DNA from: Capra hircus
Lineage: Eukaryota; Chordata; Mammalia; Artiodactyla; Bovidae
Direction of reading: 5' to 3'
Length of the DNA: 64,000 bases
Assembly (NCBI RefSeq): GCF_001704415.2
Contig: NC_030817.1
Span: 55,785,550 to 55,849,549 of the forward strand
In this document: piece by piece, positions 1-10,556 of the stretch
How positions within the stretch are numbered: position 1 is the first letter of the stretch
Layout: every line of letters starts with the position of its first letter
Made by a program: the position numbers and the translations under genes
The notes under the pieces: model-generated
What the model was told of the DNA's origin: nothing
What the model saw: only the letters and a program-made list of their open reading frames with translations
Database searches by the model: none

Positions 1-671
1 TTTCCACTGGGCCTGGAAGAACCGCAAAATGGGCAAGGTTGGGTCAAGGTCAGTGCCTGTCTGGGGGAGAAGGGCATGAGCAGAGGTGAGCTCTGCACAG
101 TTATTAGCAAAGATACTAAATTAACCAGGCTTATGGGAATTCCTCTGAAAGCAGTAGCATGGTGGATGTATAATTACTGTCCCAAGTTGCCAAGGCTTGA
201 TTGGAATATTGTTGTTATTCAAATAGCCTTTAAATCTAATCATGCCTGCCTCCTCTTGCCGTGTTGAAAAATAGAAACATTCCCATCTCAAATCCAGTTT
301 ACTTCCTAATGCTGGTGCCTCTGGCTTTTTGCTCACTAATTGTCTAAACTGACTTTTATATACTGCTCATAATGGTTACATTAAAAGTTTGGTTGGTCAT
401 TTAACAAGAAAGTGTATGTTATTCTACAAGCGTAACTGCCTTCTCAAATGTAGCCCTTTGCTGTGAGGCAGGAGTGCTGTCACTGGATCACAGACTGTTG
501 GTTCTAACAGTCTTGGACTTGAGAATGTGGTGTCCAGGGTTGGGGAACTTTGAATCCAGGTGTTAACCCTTTGTGGGCTGGCCTGGCATGCGTCACAGGC
601 TGCTTTCCTGGATTGGTTTCCAGGCAGGCTGTTAATCGGTGATGTGATGACTCATTCAGTGCTCTGGTCAC

Positions 672-832
672 GTTGTTATTGTTCAGTCACTAAATCGTGT
701 CCAGCTCTTTGCAACCCCATGAACTGCAGTACACCAGGCTTCTCTGTCCTTCACCATCTCCCAGAGTTTGCTCAAAATCATATCCATTGAGTTGGTGATA
801 CTATCTAACCATCTCATCTTACACCCAAGGCA
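672..832 (-). mobile_element. BovB LINE 3' fragment
   Basis: Antisense copy of the BovB (RTE) LINE 3' end, with the usual opening TTGTTCAGTCACTAA read on the + strand, then CCATGAACTGCAG and CATATCCATTGAGTTGG. Only about 160 bp remains. Confidence 0.8.
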
Positions 833-879
833 AAAGGAGAAGAGGGATATGGTGTTAATCCTGCTAATTTTAAAAAGAA

Positions 880-1185
880 ATAAGCTTTGAAAGCATAAGA
901 TACATAGACCAAAAAATCATATGTGTAGAGTTCAGTGAATTTTCCTAGGCTGAAGAAGCCTAAGTAACTGCAGCCACATGAAGAGACAGAATATGGCCAG
1001 CCCCCAGAAGCCTACTTTGTGCTCCGTTAGTCTCGCTGGCTCAAAACGGTGATCTGACAGCCAACACTCAGAAGTAGTCTCACCTGCCTTTGTACTTTGC
1101 ACAAATGGAATCATATCATGGATATCATATTGTATCTGACGTCCTTACCTAAACATTACAACTGTGAGATTTGTCCATATTTTAG
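880..1185 (-). mobile_element. old L1 3'-end remnant
   Basis: Diverged segments resembling the 3' untranslated part of mammalian L1M elements in antisense: CAGCCCCCAGAAGCC, ACAAATGGAATCATAT and GTGAGATTTGTCCATATT in the expected order. The ends are uncertain. Confidence 0.5.
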
Positions 1186-1207
1186 GAAATAGTTCTAGTT
1201 TTTTAAA

Positions 1208-1290
1208 TAGTTTAAAATAGTTTAAACTAGTTCTAACGCTAGTTTAAAATAGTTTAAACTAGTTCTAACTCTAGTTTAAAATAGTTCTGT
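1208..1290. repeat. 32-bp tandem repeat, about 2.5 copies
   Basis: Two adjacent 32-base units (1208-1239 and 1240-1271) based on TAGTTTAAAATAGTTTAAAC, differing at one base, followed by a partial third. AT-rich. Confidence 0.85.
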
Positions 1291-1798
1291 TTTTTCTCCA
1301 TTGCATTCCATTTTGCTCATTTCAGAATAGCAGATACAAAAGTCCTCCCTCTGTCAGTTATTCAGGGACGACTGGGTAAACTTAGAAGTTCAAAGTGCTA
1401 CGCAGTGTGAAAATCTGTATTTTTATAGTTTTGGAGGGAATAGAATTAACTGGAGTGGAAATGGAGGGGCCAAAACATAGTTTCAAAAGTAGGGAAGAAA
1501 GTGACTCAGCCACAAGGTTTGGTAGCATGACTGGGGAGTGGAGAACAGGGCACCCTTTGAATCATGTGAGCAGGGAGTTGACGGACTGTGAGGTTGGCTG
1601 GCCTGTGAGCCATATACGTTCAGCTTCATTCCTTATCATTGCTCAATTAGCCACTCCGCTTGCTGGCGGAGATCCTGCTCGTCAGTTCTTATTCCTTGTT
1701 TATGAATTCACCAGACCTTTTGAGTATTCCCATTGAACCTTTTCACTGGGCGGTGATTGCTGTGGCCCAGGAGTGATCTCTGTGTCTGCCCGCGTCAG

Positions 1799-1939
1799 GC
1801 CCTGGATGGGGACTTCTCCGAGGACAACCGCAACAAGTGTCGCGTCGCCACCGCCCCCCTGATCGCAGCTGTGGAGAACTTGACGGCATTCGCCTCCAAC
1901 CCTGAGTTTGTCAGCGTCCCTGCCCAGATCAGCTCCGAG
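1799..1939 (+). CDS. TLN2: TLN2 exon A (end of rod domain R8)
   Basis: Encodes 47 codons starting ALDGDFSEDN and ending PAQISSE, in frame from the first base. Talin-2 is a large cytoskeletal adaptor that links integrin tails to actin at adhesions. This piece is about residues 1547-1593, the last helix of the four-helix domain R8 and the linker back into R7. In talin, R8 binds LD-motif partners such as RIAM and DLC1. The acceptor CAG ends at 1798 and the donor GTAGGG starts at 1940; both junctions are phase 0. The segment NLTAFASNPEF is typical of talins. At codon 23 the residue is Ala (GCA), where I remember Glu in talins. The preceding exon lies outside the window. Confidence 0.96.
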
Positions 1940-2364
1940 GTAGGGAGTCTTCACAGCAACAGCGACACTGAGGCCTGTGGCTAGTTTTGTGTGTCCCTGA
2001 ATAGAACGAACAGTTAAGAATTCCAAACCCCTCTCTGTCAACACATAGGGCACTGTTATTTTGTCAGTGATGACACGTGCAGTTAATGAAACTATGTTGG
2101 TATCTCTCAAAAGGTGATGTCTTGGTTTTATATGTTGAGAACAATCTCTGGGCAGTTTGGGGCTGATTCTTGGTATATGTCAAACTCAAAAATGATACTT
2201 AAAGATTGGACGTATTCTCCCCAAGTTCTCCCCATCCAGGCTCCATGTGAGCCAGCTTCCATGGTTCCCTTCCCTCTGTCTTGAGAAAGAACATGACCTT
2301 CCTGGGTCAAACTCATTCACTTAATCTGTGTGCCCTGTGCTTGACTTCCACCGTCTGGTTCCAG
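1940..2364 (+). other. TLN2: TLN2 intron A/B
   Basis: Short intron of 425 bp, GTAGGG to TTCCAG, phase 0. No repeat or other feature recognised. Confidence 0.9.
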
Positions 2365-2546
2365 GGCTCCCAGGCACAGGAACCAATCCTGGTCTCAGCC
2401 AAGACTATGCTGGAAAGCTCATCGTACCTCATCCGCACTGCCCGCTCACTGGCCATCAACCCCAAAGACCCGCCCACCTGGTCTGTGCTAGCCGGACATT
2501 CCCACACTGTGTCTGACTCTATCAAGAGTCTCATCACGTCCATCAG
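2365..2546 (+). CDS. TLN2: TLN2 exon B (last two helices of rod domain R7)
   Basis: Encodes 60 full codons plus AG of a split Arg codon, GSQAQEPILVSAKT through SLITSI(R), about residues 1594-1654. In talin the polypeptide leaves R7 to form R8 and then returns, so this exon supplies the two returning helices of R7, the domain that binds KANK proteins in talin-1. Characteristic motifs are SAKTMLESSSYLI, NPKDPPTWSVLAGHS and TVSDSIKSLI. The acceptor TTCCAG ends at 2364 and the donor GTTAGT starts at 2547. The intron is phase 2 and is completed by the G at the start of the next exon. The intron before it is only 425 bp. Confidence 0.97.
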
Positions 2547-2689
2547 GTTAGTGTCTCCTTCAGAAACTGCTTGCAGCCTGCATCTGACAGGGCGGGAGGG
2601 GGATAAGCCCATCAGGACTTTTATTTAATAGTAATTTTATTGATTATTGTCATCATTTTTTTCTTCTTTACCTCTTTGGGACCAATGGT

Positions 2690-2935
2690 AGCACTTATCA
2701 CAACAATACAAATATTAGCTTAAGTATTTGTTATATGGTAGATACTATTCAAGGCATTTCACCTGTATTAAATTTATGTTTATCATAACAACCTTGTAAA
2801 GTAGATGCTGCTATTATCTCCCTTTTCCTGATGAGAGAATTCAGAAAGAAATTTAGATAACATTCCCCAGGTCATCCCCAGGTCTGATTGCTTTAGCCTA
2901 GGTCCTTCTAACCGTTGTACCATATTGTCTATACC
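2690..2935 (-). mobile_element. MIR SINE remnant
   Basis: Antisense MIR-like order: TTATATGGTAGATACTATTC, CATAACAACCTTGTAAAGTA, TTATCTCCCTTTTCCTGATG and a final CTTCTAACCGTTGTACCATA. Strongly diverged, as expected of this ancient mammalian family. Confidence 0.6.
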
Positions 2936-2989
2936 TAGGAGCTTAGGCAGAGAGCACCACTGTATATTGAGCAGGATTCATGGTTAACT

Positions 2990-3121
2990 TTGGGATTCCC
3001 TTGTGGCAATGGCAACCCACTCCAGTACTCTTGCCTGGAAAATTCCATGGACGGAGGAGCCTGATAGGCCACAGTCCATGGGATCGCAAGGAGTCTCGGA
3101 CATGACTGAGCGACTTCACTT
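2990..3121 (+). mobile_element. Bov-tA SINE, 5' part shortened
   Basis: Contains GCAACCCACTCCAGTACTC, CCATGGACGGAGGAGCC and CATGACTGAGCGACTTCAC. The tRNA-derived head is mostly missing: CTTTGGGATTCCCTTGTGGC runs straight into GGCAACCCAC. Confidence 0.8.
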
Positions 3122-3136
3122 TGTACTTTGCACTTT

Positions 3137-3326
3137 TGTCCCTTGTGGCTCAGCTGATAAAGAATCCACCTACAATGCGGGAGACCTGGGTTCGACCCTG
3201 GGTTGGGAAGATCCCCTGGAGAAGGCTACCCACTCCAGTATTTTGGCCTGGAGAATTCCATGGACTGTATAGTCCATGGGGTGGCAAAGAGTTGGACATG
3301 ACTGAGCAACTTTCACTTTCACTTCA
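3137..3326 (+). mobile_element. Bov-tA SINE
   Basis: Nearly complete: CCCTTGTGGCTCAGCTG, GGTTCGACCCTGGGTTGGG (B-box region), CCCACTCCAGTATT and CATGACTGAGCAACTTTCAC. It directly follows another Bov-tA in the same orientation. Confidence 0.88.
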
Positions 3327-3898
3327 TGGTTAACTTACCTTGCTGATAAGACAAAAAGAATATTCTAGTTCCTACAGTAACTCTTGGCATCCCTACCCTC
3401 CTTGGTGATAGCAGGAGCCTGAAAAGTTATTCCCTGCGTAGATAAAACATTTTTGAAGTTGACCGAAGTTAATCGCCCACAGTATGGAATTGCGTCCCTT
3501 TCCTCAGTTATATTTTGTCTTTTAATTGCTTTTAAAACTTAGGATTACATCAACTTTCTAATACCTTGCGAAGAAAGATACACTAAACATTTTAACTCCT
3601 GCCATAGCCCAGGACTTTGTGAGTAGTATGCAGTGTAGAGAGCATAGTATATTTACACTGGAAATGCACTGATTTTTGTTTTGTTTTGTTTAAATGATGT
3701 TTCTATGTTTAAGCCACTGAATGGAGAATCCAATACCAGACTGTTCCATTTGCCTGGCAACCTGCCTGAGATGCAGGGCAGCACCCTACCTTCCACCATG
3801 AATAAGCAGACTGAGCACAGGTGTTAAATGAAGAAATGCCTGGGTTCTGCAGACAAGCATTGCCAAGCAAAGGCCAGGGATGCACTTGCTAAAGCAAT

Positions 3899-4115
3899 GG
3901 AAAGGGAAAGTGAAGTCGCTCAGTCGTGCCCGACTCTTTGCAGCCCCATGGGTAGTAGCCTGCACCAAATTCCTCCATCCATGGGATTTCCAAGGCCAGA
4001 GTCCTGGAGTGGGTTGCCATTTCCTTCTCCAAGGAATCTTCCCAACCCAGGGATCGAACCCAGGTCTCTCACATTGTAGACAGACGCTTTACCATCTGAG
4101 CCACCAGGGAAGTCT
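3899..4115 (-). mobile_element. Bov-tA SINE near exon C
   Basis: Antisense: GTCGCTCAGTCGTGCCCGAC, GGGTTGCCATTTCCTTCTCC, AGGGATCGAACCCAGG, GAGCCACCAGGGAAGTC. The middle is rearranged (TAGCCTGCACCAAATTCC). It ends about 105 bp before exon C. Confidence 0.88.
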
Positions 4116-4220
4116 GGTGGGGTAGAAAGTAGACAGGGGCTCCGGGCCCGCTAGTGCTAGAGCAGGCTGTGGGGCTTGCCCTTCATGGAGCCTTTGTTCA
4201 GCTTGCCCTGTCCCTTCTAG

Positions 4221-4353
4221 GGACAAGGCCCCGGGACAGAGAGAGTGTGACTTCTCCATCGACAGCATCAACCGGTGCATCCGGGACATCGAGCAGGCCT
4301 CGCTGGCAGCCGTCAGCCAGAGCTTGGCCACGAGGGACGACATCTCCGTGGAG
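4221..4353 (+). CDS. TLN2: TLN2 exon C (first helix of rod domain R9)
   Basis: Starts with the G that completes the Arg codon from the previous exon, then 44 codons DKAPGQRECD through TRDDISVE, about residues 1655-1698. It opens R9, the five-helix bundle that packs on the head F3 domain and keeps talin autoinhibited. The motif RDIEQASLAAVSQSL is common to talins. The acceptor TTCTAG ends at 4220 and the donor GTATGT starts at 4354. The stretch FSIDSIN differs at two places from the human talin-2 sequence I remember; that comparison is from memory only. An antisense Bov-tA SINE ends about 105 bp upstream, close to the likely branch-point region. Confidence 0.97.
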
Positions 4354-5027
4354 GTATGTGGGGCTGTTTGGTCAGCCTGAAAGCCTGTGGAAGGACTGAA
4401 GAATCCCAGCACCAGGCTTTGGGAATGGGGGAATAGCACCAACACATTGTTGATGCAAGAGTTTCATCATTGGACCATCTTCCCCTGGAACCAGCCTGGG
4501 AAGTTGTTGGCAGGGGGTAGGGCACATGTGGAGCAGAGAACAATGCTTTGGTGAAAGAACATGAGTACTGCGGCTAAAATTTGGGAGGAAATGATTATTA
4601 TCAAAGAAAAGTATATCAGTAAGTGGAGTTACCATATTCAGTTGAATGCCTCAGTAGAGCAGACCTAAGCATGTAGATTTTGAGTGCTTCCGTGTCATAT
4701 TTCAGCAGTATGCTTTTTGGACTAATGGGCAAATTCAGTACTCAATGCTCTGTGTTTTGTCCATGAAGAGATCAAAGATTCTGCCCTTATTACTCAATAT
4801 TCAGAGTCACTTTGCCCTCTCTTGCCCATTATTTTGAAGTTGAGAATAGACTTTCCTACTTTGCTCCCTTGAGTTTTTTCTATTACTTATTGCAAAGTCC
4901 CCTGATTCATACTTCCTTTTTTCCTGTGTGAAAGTGCCTGAAACTCAAGGTGCTTAATAAATATGGATGGTCTATTGACTGATGTTTCCTTCCTGACCCA
5001 GAGCTCATCAGCAATAAACTTTGGGGT

Positions 5028-5150
5028 CCTCCCTGGTGGTCCAGTGGTTAAGACACTGCCTTCTACTGCAGGGGGCACAGGCTCAGTCTCTGGTTGGGGA
5101 ATTAAGATCCCACATGTCGTGTGGGATGGCCAAAGAATAGGGGGAAAAAA
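5028..5150 (+). mobile_element. CHR-type SINE (tRNA-derived)
   Basis: Sense copy: CCTCCCTGGTGGTCCAGTGG (A-box side), GCAGGGGGCACAGGC, GGTTGGGGAATTAAGATCCC and a short A tail GGGGGAAAAAA. Confidence 0.8.
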
Positions 5151-5279
5151 TGAACTTTGGCCTGTCTCTAAGCAGGGTCTTTAGTTATAATTAGTTATTT
5201 TTATTAATAGAACTATTTCACTCCAACTTTACCCATCTTCCCCATTTCCAAGGAAAGAAAGAAATAATATCCATTGTCA

Positions 5280-5500
5280 TTCCATGTGGAATGTTAGAAT
5301 TATTGTTAACTTATTATTAAAGTAGAATATACATAAAAACAGTTGCTAGTCATATGTGTGCAGCTTCATAGACCACCACCAACTAAGCACACTCTGTAAC
5401 GAGCACCCTGAGCAAGCAGCTGAGATGATGAGCACCCCTCCCACTTCTTGCTCTCCCATTCTTTCACCACCCTTCCAAAGTATATCCTCTGTCTTGACTT
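5280..5500 (-). mobile_element. old L1 3'-end remnant
   Basis: Antisense L1M-like order: TAGAATATACATAAAAACAG, CATATGTGTGCAGCTTCATA, TAACGAGCACCCTGAGCAAG. Borders uncertain. Confidence 0.45.
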
Positions 5501-6738
5501 CCTCCTTGGGAAGAAAATCCCTTCCTTTTATATGCATGTGCTTCCTATTTATACCATATTTAATTTAACAAGACAACCTTGCCTGGATATTCTTACATTC
5601 TTAACTGCAGTTACATTATGAGTGGGAAGACCAGAAGTAATTTGCTAAATAAGACCCTTGAAAGTGTGGAGGTTTCTCTCCACCCACCTCTATCACTCTT
5701 TTTCCTTTTTTTATTTTTTATCCAGGATTTTGTTTCCAAGCTTGTGGGTTAGGTTGCTCCTCTCATTGAGTGAACTCTGCTCAAAGCTCACCAGCCCATG
5801 TGAGCACTGCTGGGTGGGAGAGTAGCCCAGATGTCCTATTTAACAGGCAGGACATTGTCACTTTTTTAGGAATCACCCCATTCCGTGCTGGCATGTGCAG
5901 ACCTAAAACACCCAGCATTCTGACCTAGAAATCCTGTCTGTCTCGGAAAGCTCCATGGAAGATTCCCATTGAAGGATCTGATCTTTCCCACCACCAGTTA
6001 GCACTCTCCCTCTTTGAATTCCTCACCCCCTTCACACTTCAGAATCATCTAGGCACCTTTCCCCATCTCTTGAGAGCGCAAGTTCAATTCTTTGGGATGG
6101 AGAAGTTAAACTGTCTCTCAAACCTGAGAAGAAATGCCTTGAGGGTGCCATTTTCAACAGTGGTATCCACGTCACCAAGTACAGTGCATAGAGCGCCTGA
6201 CCAAAGCCTAGTGGGCACCTCATCTGGCATTTTCATTGTGTGGTGTCTGGGAAATAGTCCTTCTTTAAGAGCCAATATCATTTTTAGGTTACCCTCCTCC
6301 CCATTCCCTGCTTTAGGGGTTCTTAGTTCTGAGGACGCAGCAACCTGAATATTCCCTCAGACCCCAAGGCAGTTCCTTCCATTTGGACATGGTTGTTTTC
6401 CCTTATTGGAAAGCCACCACAGTTCCACTTTTCCAGTAATGATGCTGAATAACCCAAAATAAAGATACCACTAGCACCAGTTGAGTGAGAAGCCAGTAGC
6501 AAAAGTGTTCCTAGGGCCCACCTCATGCCCCTTATGGGTAGAACTAGGGGGTCTATCCCAGGGGAACCAAGGGTGCCTGGGAGGGCTAGAGTGGAACAGT
6601 GGCTGGAGGGTACGCCCAGGCATTTTGACATCCAGTTTTTTGTGACCTCCCTTATCTTTCAAGTGGGCCTTTTTAAATCAGTACAGCTACGTGGGGAGCC
6701 ATTGTGGGGTGAACTTGACAGATCTGTCTCCTTATCAG

Positions 6739-6840
6739 GCTTTGCAAGAGCAGCTGACTTCAGTGGTCCAGGAAATCGGGCACCTTATCGATCCCATTGC
6801 CACAGCGGCTCGGGGAGAAGCAGCTCAGCTGGGACATAAG
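6739..6840 (+). CDS. TLN2: TLN2 exon D (rod domain R9)
   Basis: Encodes 34 codons, ALQEQLTSVVQEIG through AAQLGHK, about residues 1699-1732, in the second helix region of R9. The acceptor TTATCAG ends at 6738 and the donor GTAACA starts at 6841. Both introns are phase 0, so skipping this 102-bp exon would keep the reading frame but remove a helix from the bundle. Ala-rich heptads (IATAARGEAAQL) fit an amphipathic rod helix. Confidence 0.97.
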
Positions 6841-7093
6841 GTAACAGACGCTGGGTGCGGGGACCCTGCCAAGAGTGTGCAAGAAGGAGGCGGGGGTGGC
6901 GGGGAGAGAGGATATTGATTCTGTTGCTCTTGTTCCTCAAAGGTTCTTGGCCGGTGTTAGAGCCAGGTCAGTGCTGGCCTACATTAGCGAAAAGACCACT
7001 CAGCCTCCCTTAACAGCTTCTCCAAAAATGACCCCCTCAAGGATCTCTTTTCACTTGGCATTGAGACAAAAACTGCAGAGACCTTTTTCTGCG

Positions 7094-7307
7094 GCTTCCC
7101 AGGTGGCACTAGTGGTAAAGAACCCGCCTGCCAATGCAGGAGACACAGGAGCCTCACGTTCAGTCCCTGGGTCGGGAAGATCCCCTGGAGTAGGAAATGA
7201 CGCCCACTCCAGTGCTCTTGCTTGGGAAATCGCATGGACAGGGGAGCCTTACAGACTACCATCCATACGGTCCCAGAGAGTCAGACACGACTGAAGCGTC
7301 TGAGCAC
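7094..7307 (+). mobile_element. Bov-tA SINE
   Basis: Sense copy: GCTTCCCAGGTGGCACTAG, CCTGCCAATGCAGGAGACAC, GTCGGGAAGATCCCCTGG, AGAGAGTCAGACACGACTGA. Confidence 0.9.
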
Positions 7308-8136
7308 TTAGCCATGGTCAGACTTTGAGGTTACAAGGCACTTACAGTTACTTCTTGCTCTTGATCTTCCCTGGAACAAGCCAGAGACTGAACTTGGCTT
7401 TCCTGGCCTGGTGTCTGCCGTTTTTCTGCCCTGGCTGGCCGGCCTCCTCCCAGTGTGTGTAGGACACAGTGTGCCTCCACGGTTTCTGGTATTGTGTCCG
7501 TTTTCAGACATGAGGAAGCAAAGCAGACTTTCAGACTTCCCCCTCGATGGCTAAAACTTCCGTGTGGCCACTCTGTCAGCCCTTCAACTGAGCACTCAGA
7601 CCCACGTGGTTTTAGGCACCGCATAACGCTTTGCCTGTTTGGGGTCATTTTGCAGATCCTTCAGGGAGCATTGGCTTGTCAAGCAAGCAGCCTGTGCCTC
7701 AGCAGAGAGAGGACAGACATTGGATTTTTAACAACATGCAGGGCTTCCTATCATTTATCAGTGCCACCATCAGCATCAATGTGCAGATCAAGAAATCCAG
7801 TAGCCAAAATCGTCTCTGCAGGTATTGATTTTAAAAAATCAATATTCCTGCTTTTTCACATTACCTAAGGGCCTACTAAGCTTCCTGCCGGTTGTAAGGA
7901 GAGGTGTTTGAGATTTAAAATGGCCAGTGTTTCTCTGCCATTTCAAGTGTGGCCAATTTCATTTCTCAACTGAGCCCCTTTATGATAAGAAAGGGCTTGT
8001 CCACCAGTGTGAAATGGTTTGCGAGGGTGGAAGGACAGGCCTGGAGGCTGGCGTACAGTGTATGTGACTGCTGTGGGCAGAATAAGTTTGGCAGAGGAGT
8101 TGAACTTTGTTTCAGCAGTTACTTTTATTTAACATA

Positions 8137-8369
8137 TTAATTTTATTTTCTGGCTGTGCTGTGTCTTCATTGCAGAGGAATTCTAGGTGCACAGGCTTTG
8201 CATTGCAGTATCTTCTCTTGTTGCAGAGCATGGGCTCTAGAGCTTGCAGGCTCAGTAGTTGTGGGCTTAGCTGCCCCAGTGGCACATGGAATCTTCCAGG
8301 ACCAGAAATCGAACCTGTGTCCCCTGCCTTGGTAGGTGGGGTAACCACTGGGTCACCAGGAAAGTCCTC
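8137..8369 (-). mobile_element. CHR-type SINE, long form
   Basis: Antisense: TCTGGCTGTGCTGTGTCTTC, CTCTTGTTGCAGAGCATGG, AATCTTCCAGGACCAG, AACCACTGGGTCACCAGGAA. Confidence 0.8.
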
Positions 8370-8747
8370 GACAGCTGCTTTTGATGCCAGTAGGAATTTC
8401 ATAAGAAAATCTTTCTAAACTTCCAGGGTAACATCTTTATCTCTGCCTGTATGTTGTTTGTGTGGAAGGTAATTCCTCTGTCAGTGGGTGGCCTGAGAAG
8501 AAAACTTACTTGTGTCACTTGAGTTATCAATTGATTCTTGGCCCCTTGGCTAAACAAGGCTCATCTTCTGAAAGGGAGTTCTAGACAAAGGTAGCCTAGG
8601 GGCCCTTGGTCCACAGAGATTGTGGGCTGATGGTTAATACCCACCTGGTTCCAGTGTTTTGTGGAGGTGCTCATGTGGGGCCCCAATTTAGCAGCTTCGG
8701 TACCAGTTGGAGTGATAAAGGCAGATTCTCAGACCCCACCTGGATTG

Positions 8748-9059
8748 GTTTCCCACGGCTGCTGTGACAAAGTACCACAAACTGGGGGGCTTAAAACAAC
8801 AGAAATTTAATCTCTCACAGCTCTGGACTCCAGAAGCCCAAAATCAAGGTGTTGGCAGGGCCACAAGTTTTCTGCAGGCTCTGGGGAGAATCTGTTCTTT
8901 GCAGCTTCCTGCTGGTGGTGGTTCTTGGCCTTCCTTGACTAAATCTTGGCCAGTCTCGCTCCCTGGCCACTTTTTTGCCCACTTTTCTGCCTTCCCTTTT
9001 CCTGTCTCTTCTAAGGACACTTGTCATCAGGTTTTGGGCCCACCCAAGAAATCCAGGAT
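8748..9059 (-). mobile_element. MLT1-like MaLR LTR, first part
   Basis: Antisense order typical of MLT1 LTRs (ERVL-MaLR): GGCTGCTGTGACAAAGTACC, GGGGCTTAAAACAACAGAAA, TCAAGGTGTTGGCAGGGCC, then a degenerate middle and TGGGCCCACCCAAGAAATCC. An old endogenous retroviral relic with no coding content; it is interrupted by a BovB insertion and resumes at 9547. Confidence 0.65.
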
Positions 9060-9546
9060 GATCTCATCTTTGTTGCTGTGTTGTTCAGTCACTAAGTCAT
9101 ATCCGACTCTTTGCAACTCCATGAACTGCAGCACACCAGGCTTCCCTGTCCTTCGCTGTCTCCCAAAGTTTGCTCAAACTCATATCCATTGAGTCAGTGA
9201 TACCATCCAACCATCTCATCCTCTGCCACTTCCTTCTCCTTTTGCCCTCAGTCTTTCCCAGCCTCGGGATCTTTTTCAGTGAGTCAGATCTTTGCATCAG
9301 GTGGCCTAAGTATTGGAGCTTCAGCAGCAGTCCTTCCAGTGAAGGGTTGATTTCCTTTAGGATTGACTGGTTTGATATCCTTGCAGTCCATGGACTCTCA
9401 AGGGTCTTCTCCAGCACCATAATTTGAAAACATCAATTCTTTGGCGCTCAGTCTTCTTTGTGGTCCAACTCTACATTCATACATGACTATTGGAAAAACC
9501 ATAGCTTTGACTATACGGATCTTTGTCGGCAAAGTGATCTCATCTT
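9060..9546 (-). mobile_element. BovB LINE 3' end with 11-bp target-site duplication
   Basis: Antisense BovB from TTGTTCAGTCACTAAG to GTCGGCAAAGT, about 465 bp, encoding part of the C-terminal region of the RTE reverse transcriptase protein on the minus strand (WLDGITDSMDMSLSKL). The 11 bases GATCTCATCTT occur at 9060-9070 and again at 9536-9546, marking the insertion. Confidence 0.9.
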
Positions 9547-9653
9547 AAGATCCTTAAATATTCATGCAAGGACCCTTTTGTAAGATCACCTTTACAGGCT
9601 CCAGGGTTTGGACATGGACATACCTTTGGGAGGGGTCACCATTCAACCCACTC
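9547..9653 (-). mobile_element. MLT1-like MaLR LTR, second part
   Basis: Continues the LTR relic after the BovB: AAGGACCCTTTTGTAAGATC, ATACCTTTGGGAGGGGTCAC. Its position and orientation agree with the first part. Confidence 0.5.
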
Positions 9654-10205
9654 ACCTTCCCTAGGCCTAGGGACTCACAACATGTAGCAAATACTCAAAA
9701 TTCTGTTTTATTTTAACTTCTGTGCTAACTCACATAAGGAGGTTTCCTGTTCTATCATGTCTCTAAGAACAGAAGGTGTTGAAGTCCTTGCCAGACTTCT
9801 TAAATACAGAAAAAAAATCCCATCCCTTTCAAACCTTTGCCCCACAATATGTGAGGAATAAGGACCCCTAGTGCTTGCTATACTATATGGAGGCTGGTGC
9901 TAAGGCCTTTACATATGCTGACTTAATCCTTGAGAAATCTGAAGAAACTTACTTACATTTTACCAAGGAGAAATCTAAAATTTAGTATTAATAATAGGAT
10001 GGAACCAGCCTAAGATGTCTTAAAACGGAATCAGTAGGGAGGATTCGAATCTAGAGGCTTTGCAGCTACAGCTTACTCCCCATCACCCCACCACCTTCCC
10101 TCCCTGAGGCAGTCAGGCACGTGGTTAGCTGTGTTCACTTATGCTCAGCGCATAGCATTTTATAGTTGCATTTAAAAAATGTACTTTAAAATATATATAT
10201 ATATA

Positions 10206-10340
10206 TTTACTTGGCTGTGCCAGGTCTTAGTTGCAGCATGCAGAATCTTTAGTTGCAGCATGTGGGATCTGCTTCCCTGACCAGGGATTGAACCCAGGTG
10301 CCCTGCATTGAGTCTTAGCCACTGGACCAGGGAAATCCCT
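10206..10340 (-). mobile_element. CHR-type SINE, short form
   Basis: Antisense: TTGGCTGTGCCAGGTCTTAG, TTCCCTGACCAGGGATTGAA, CCACTGGACCAGGGAAATCC. A short (TA)n run precedes it at 10190-10206. Confidence 0.85.
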
Positions 10341-10365
10341 AAAATGCACTTTCAAAATAATAAAG

Positions 10366-10556
10366 TGTTAGTCACTCAGTCATGTCCAACTCTTTGCAAC
10401 CTCATGGACTGTAACCTGCCAGGCTTCTCTGCCCATGAAATTCTCCAGGCAAGAATTCTGGAGTGGGTAGCCTATCCCTTTTCCAGGGGATCTTCCCAAC
10501 CCAGGGATAGAAATTGGGTCTCCTACACTGCAGGCAGATTCTTTCCTATCTGAGTA
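10366..10556 (-). mobile_element. Bov-tA SINE
   Basis: Antisense: TTAGTCACTCAGTCATGTCC, TCTCCAGGCAAGAATTCTGG, GGATCTTCCCAACCCAGGGA. Confidence 0.88.

Larger units (their letters stand above)
1..1798 (+). other. TLN2: TLN2 intron before exon A (partial)
   Basis: No exon of talin or of any other gene is recognised here. It holds a BovB 3' end at 672-832, an old L1 3'-end remnant near 880-1185 and a 32-bp tandem repeat near 1208-1290. The rest, including 1-670 and 1300-1795, shows nothing I can name. Confidence 0.8.
2547..4220 (+). other. TLN2: TLN2 intron B/C
   Basis: Phase 2 intron of 1,674 bp. It holds a MIR-like remnant (2690-2935), two Bov-tA SINEs in tandem (2990-3326) and an antisense Bov-tA (3899-4115). 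Between 3330 and 3895 I see nothing definite. Confidence 0.9.
4354..6738 (+). other. TLN2: TLN2 intron C/D
   Basis: Phase 0, 2,385 bp. It holds a CHR SINE (5028-5150) and an old L1 3'-end remnant (5280-5500). The stretches 4354-5020 and 5520-6735 show nothing I can name. Confidence 0.9.
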
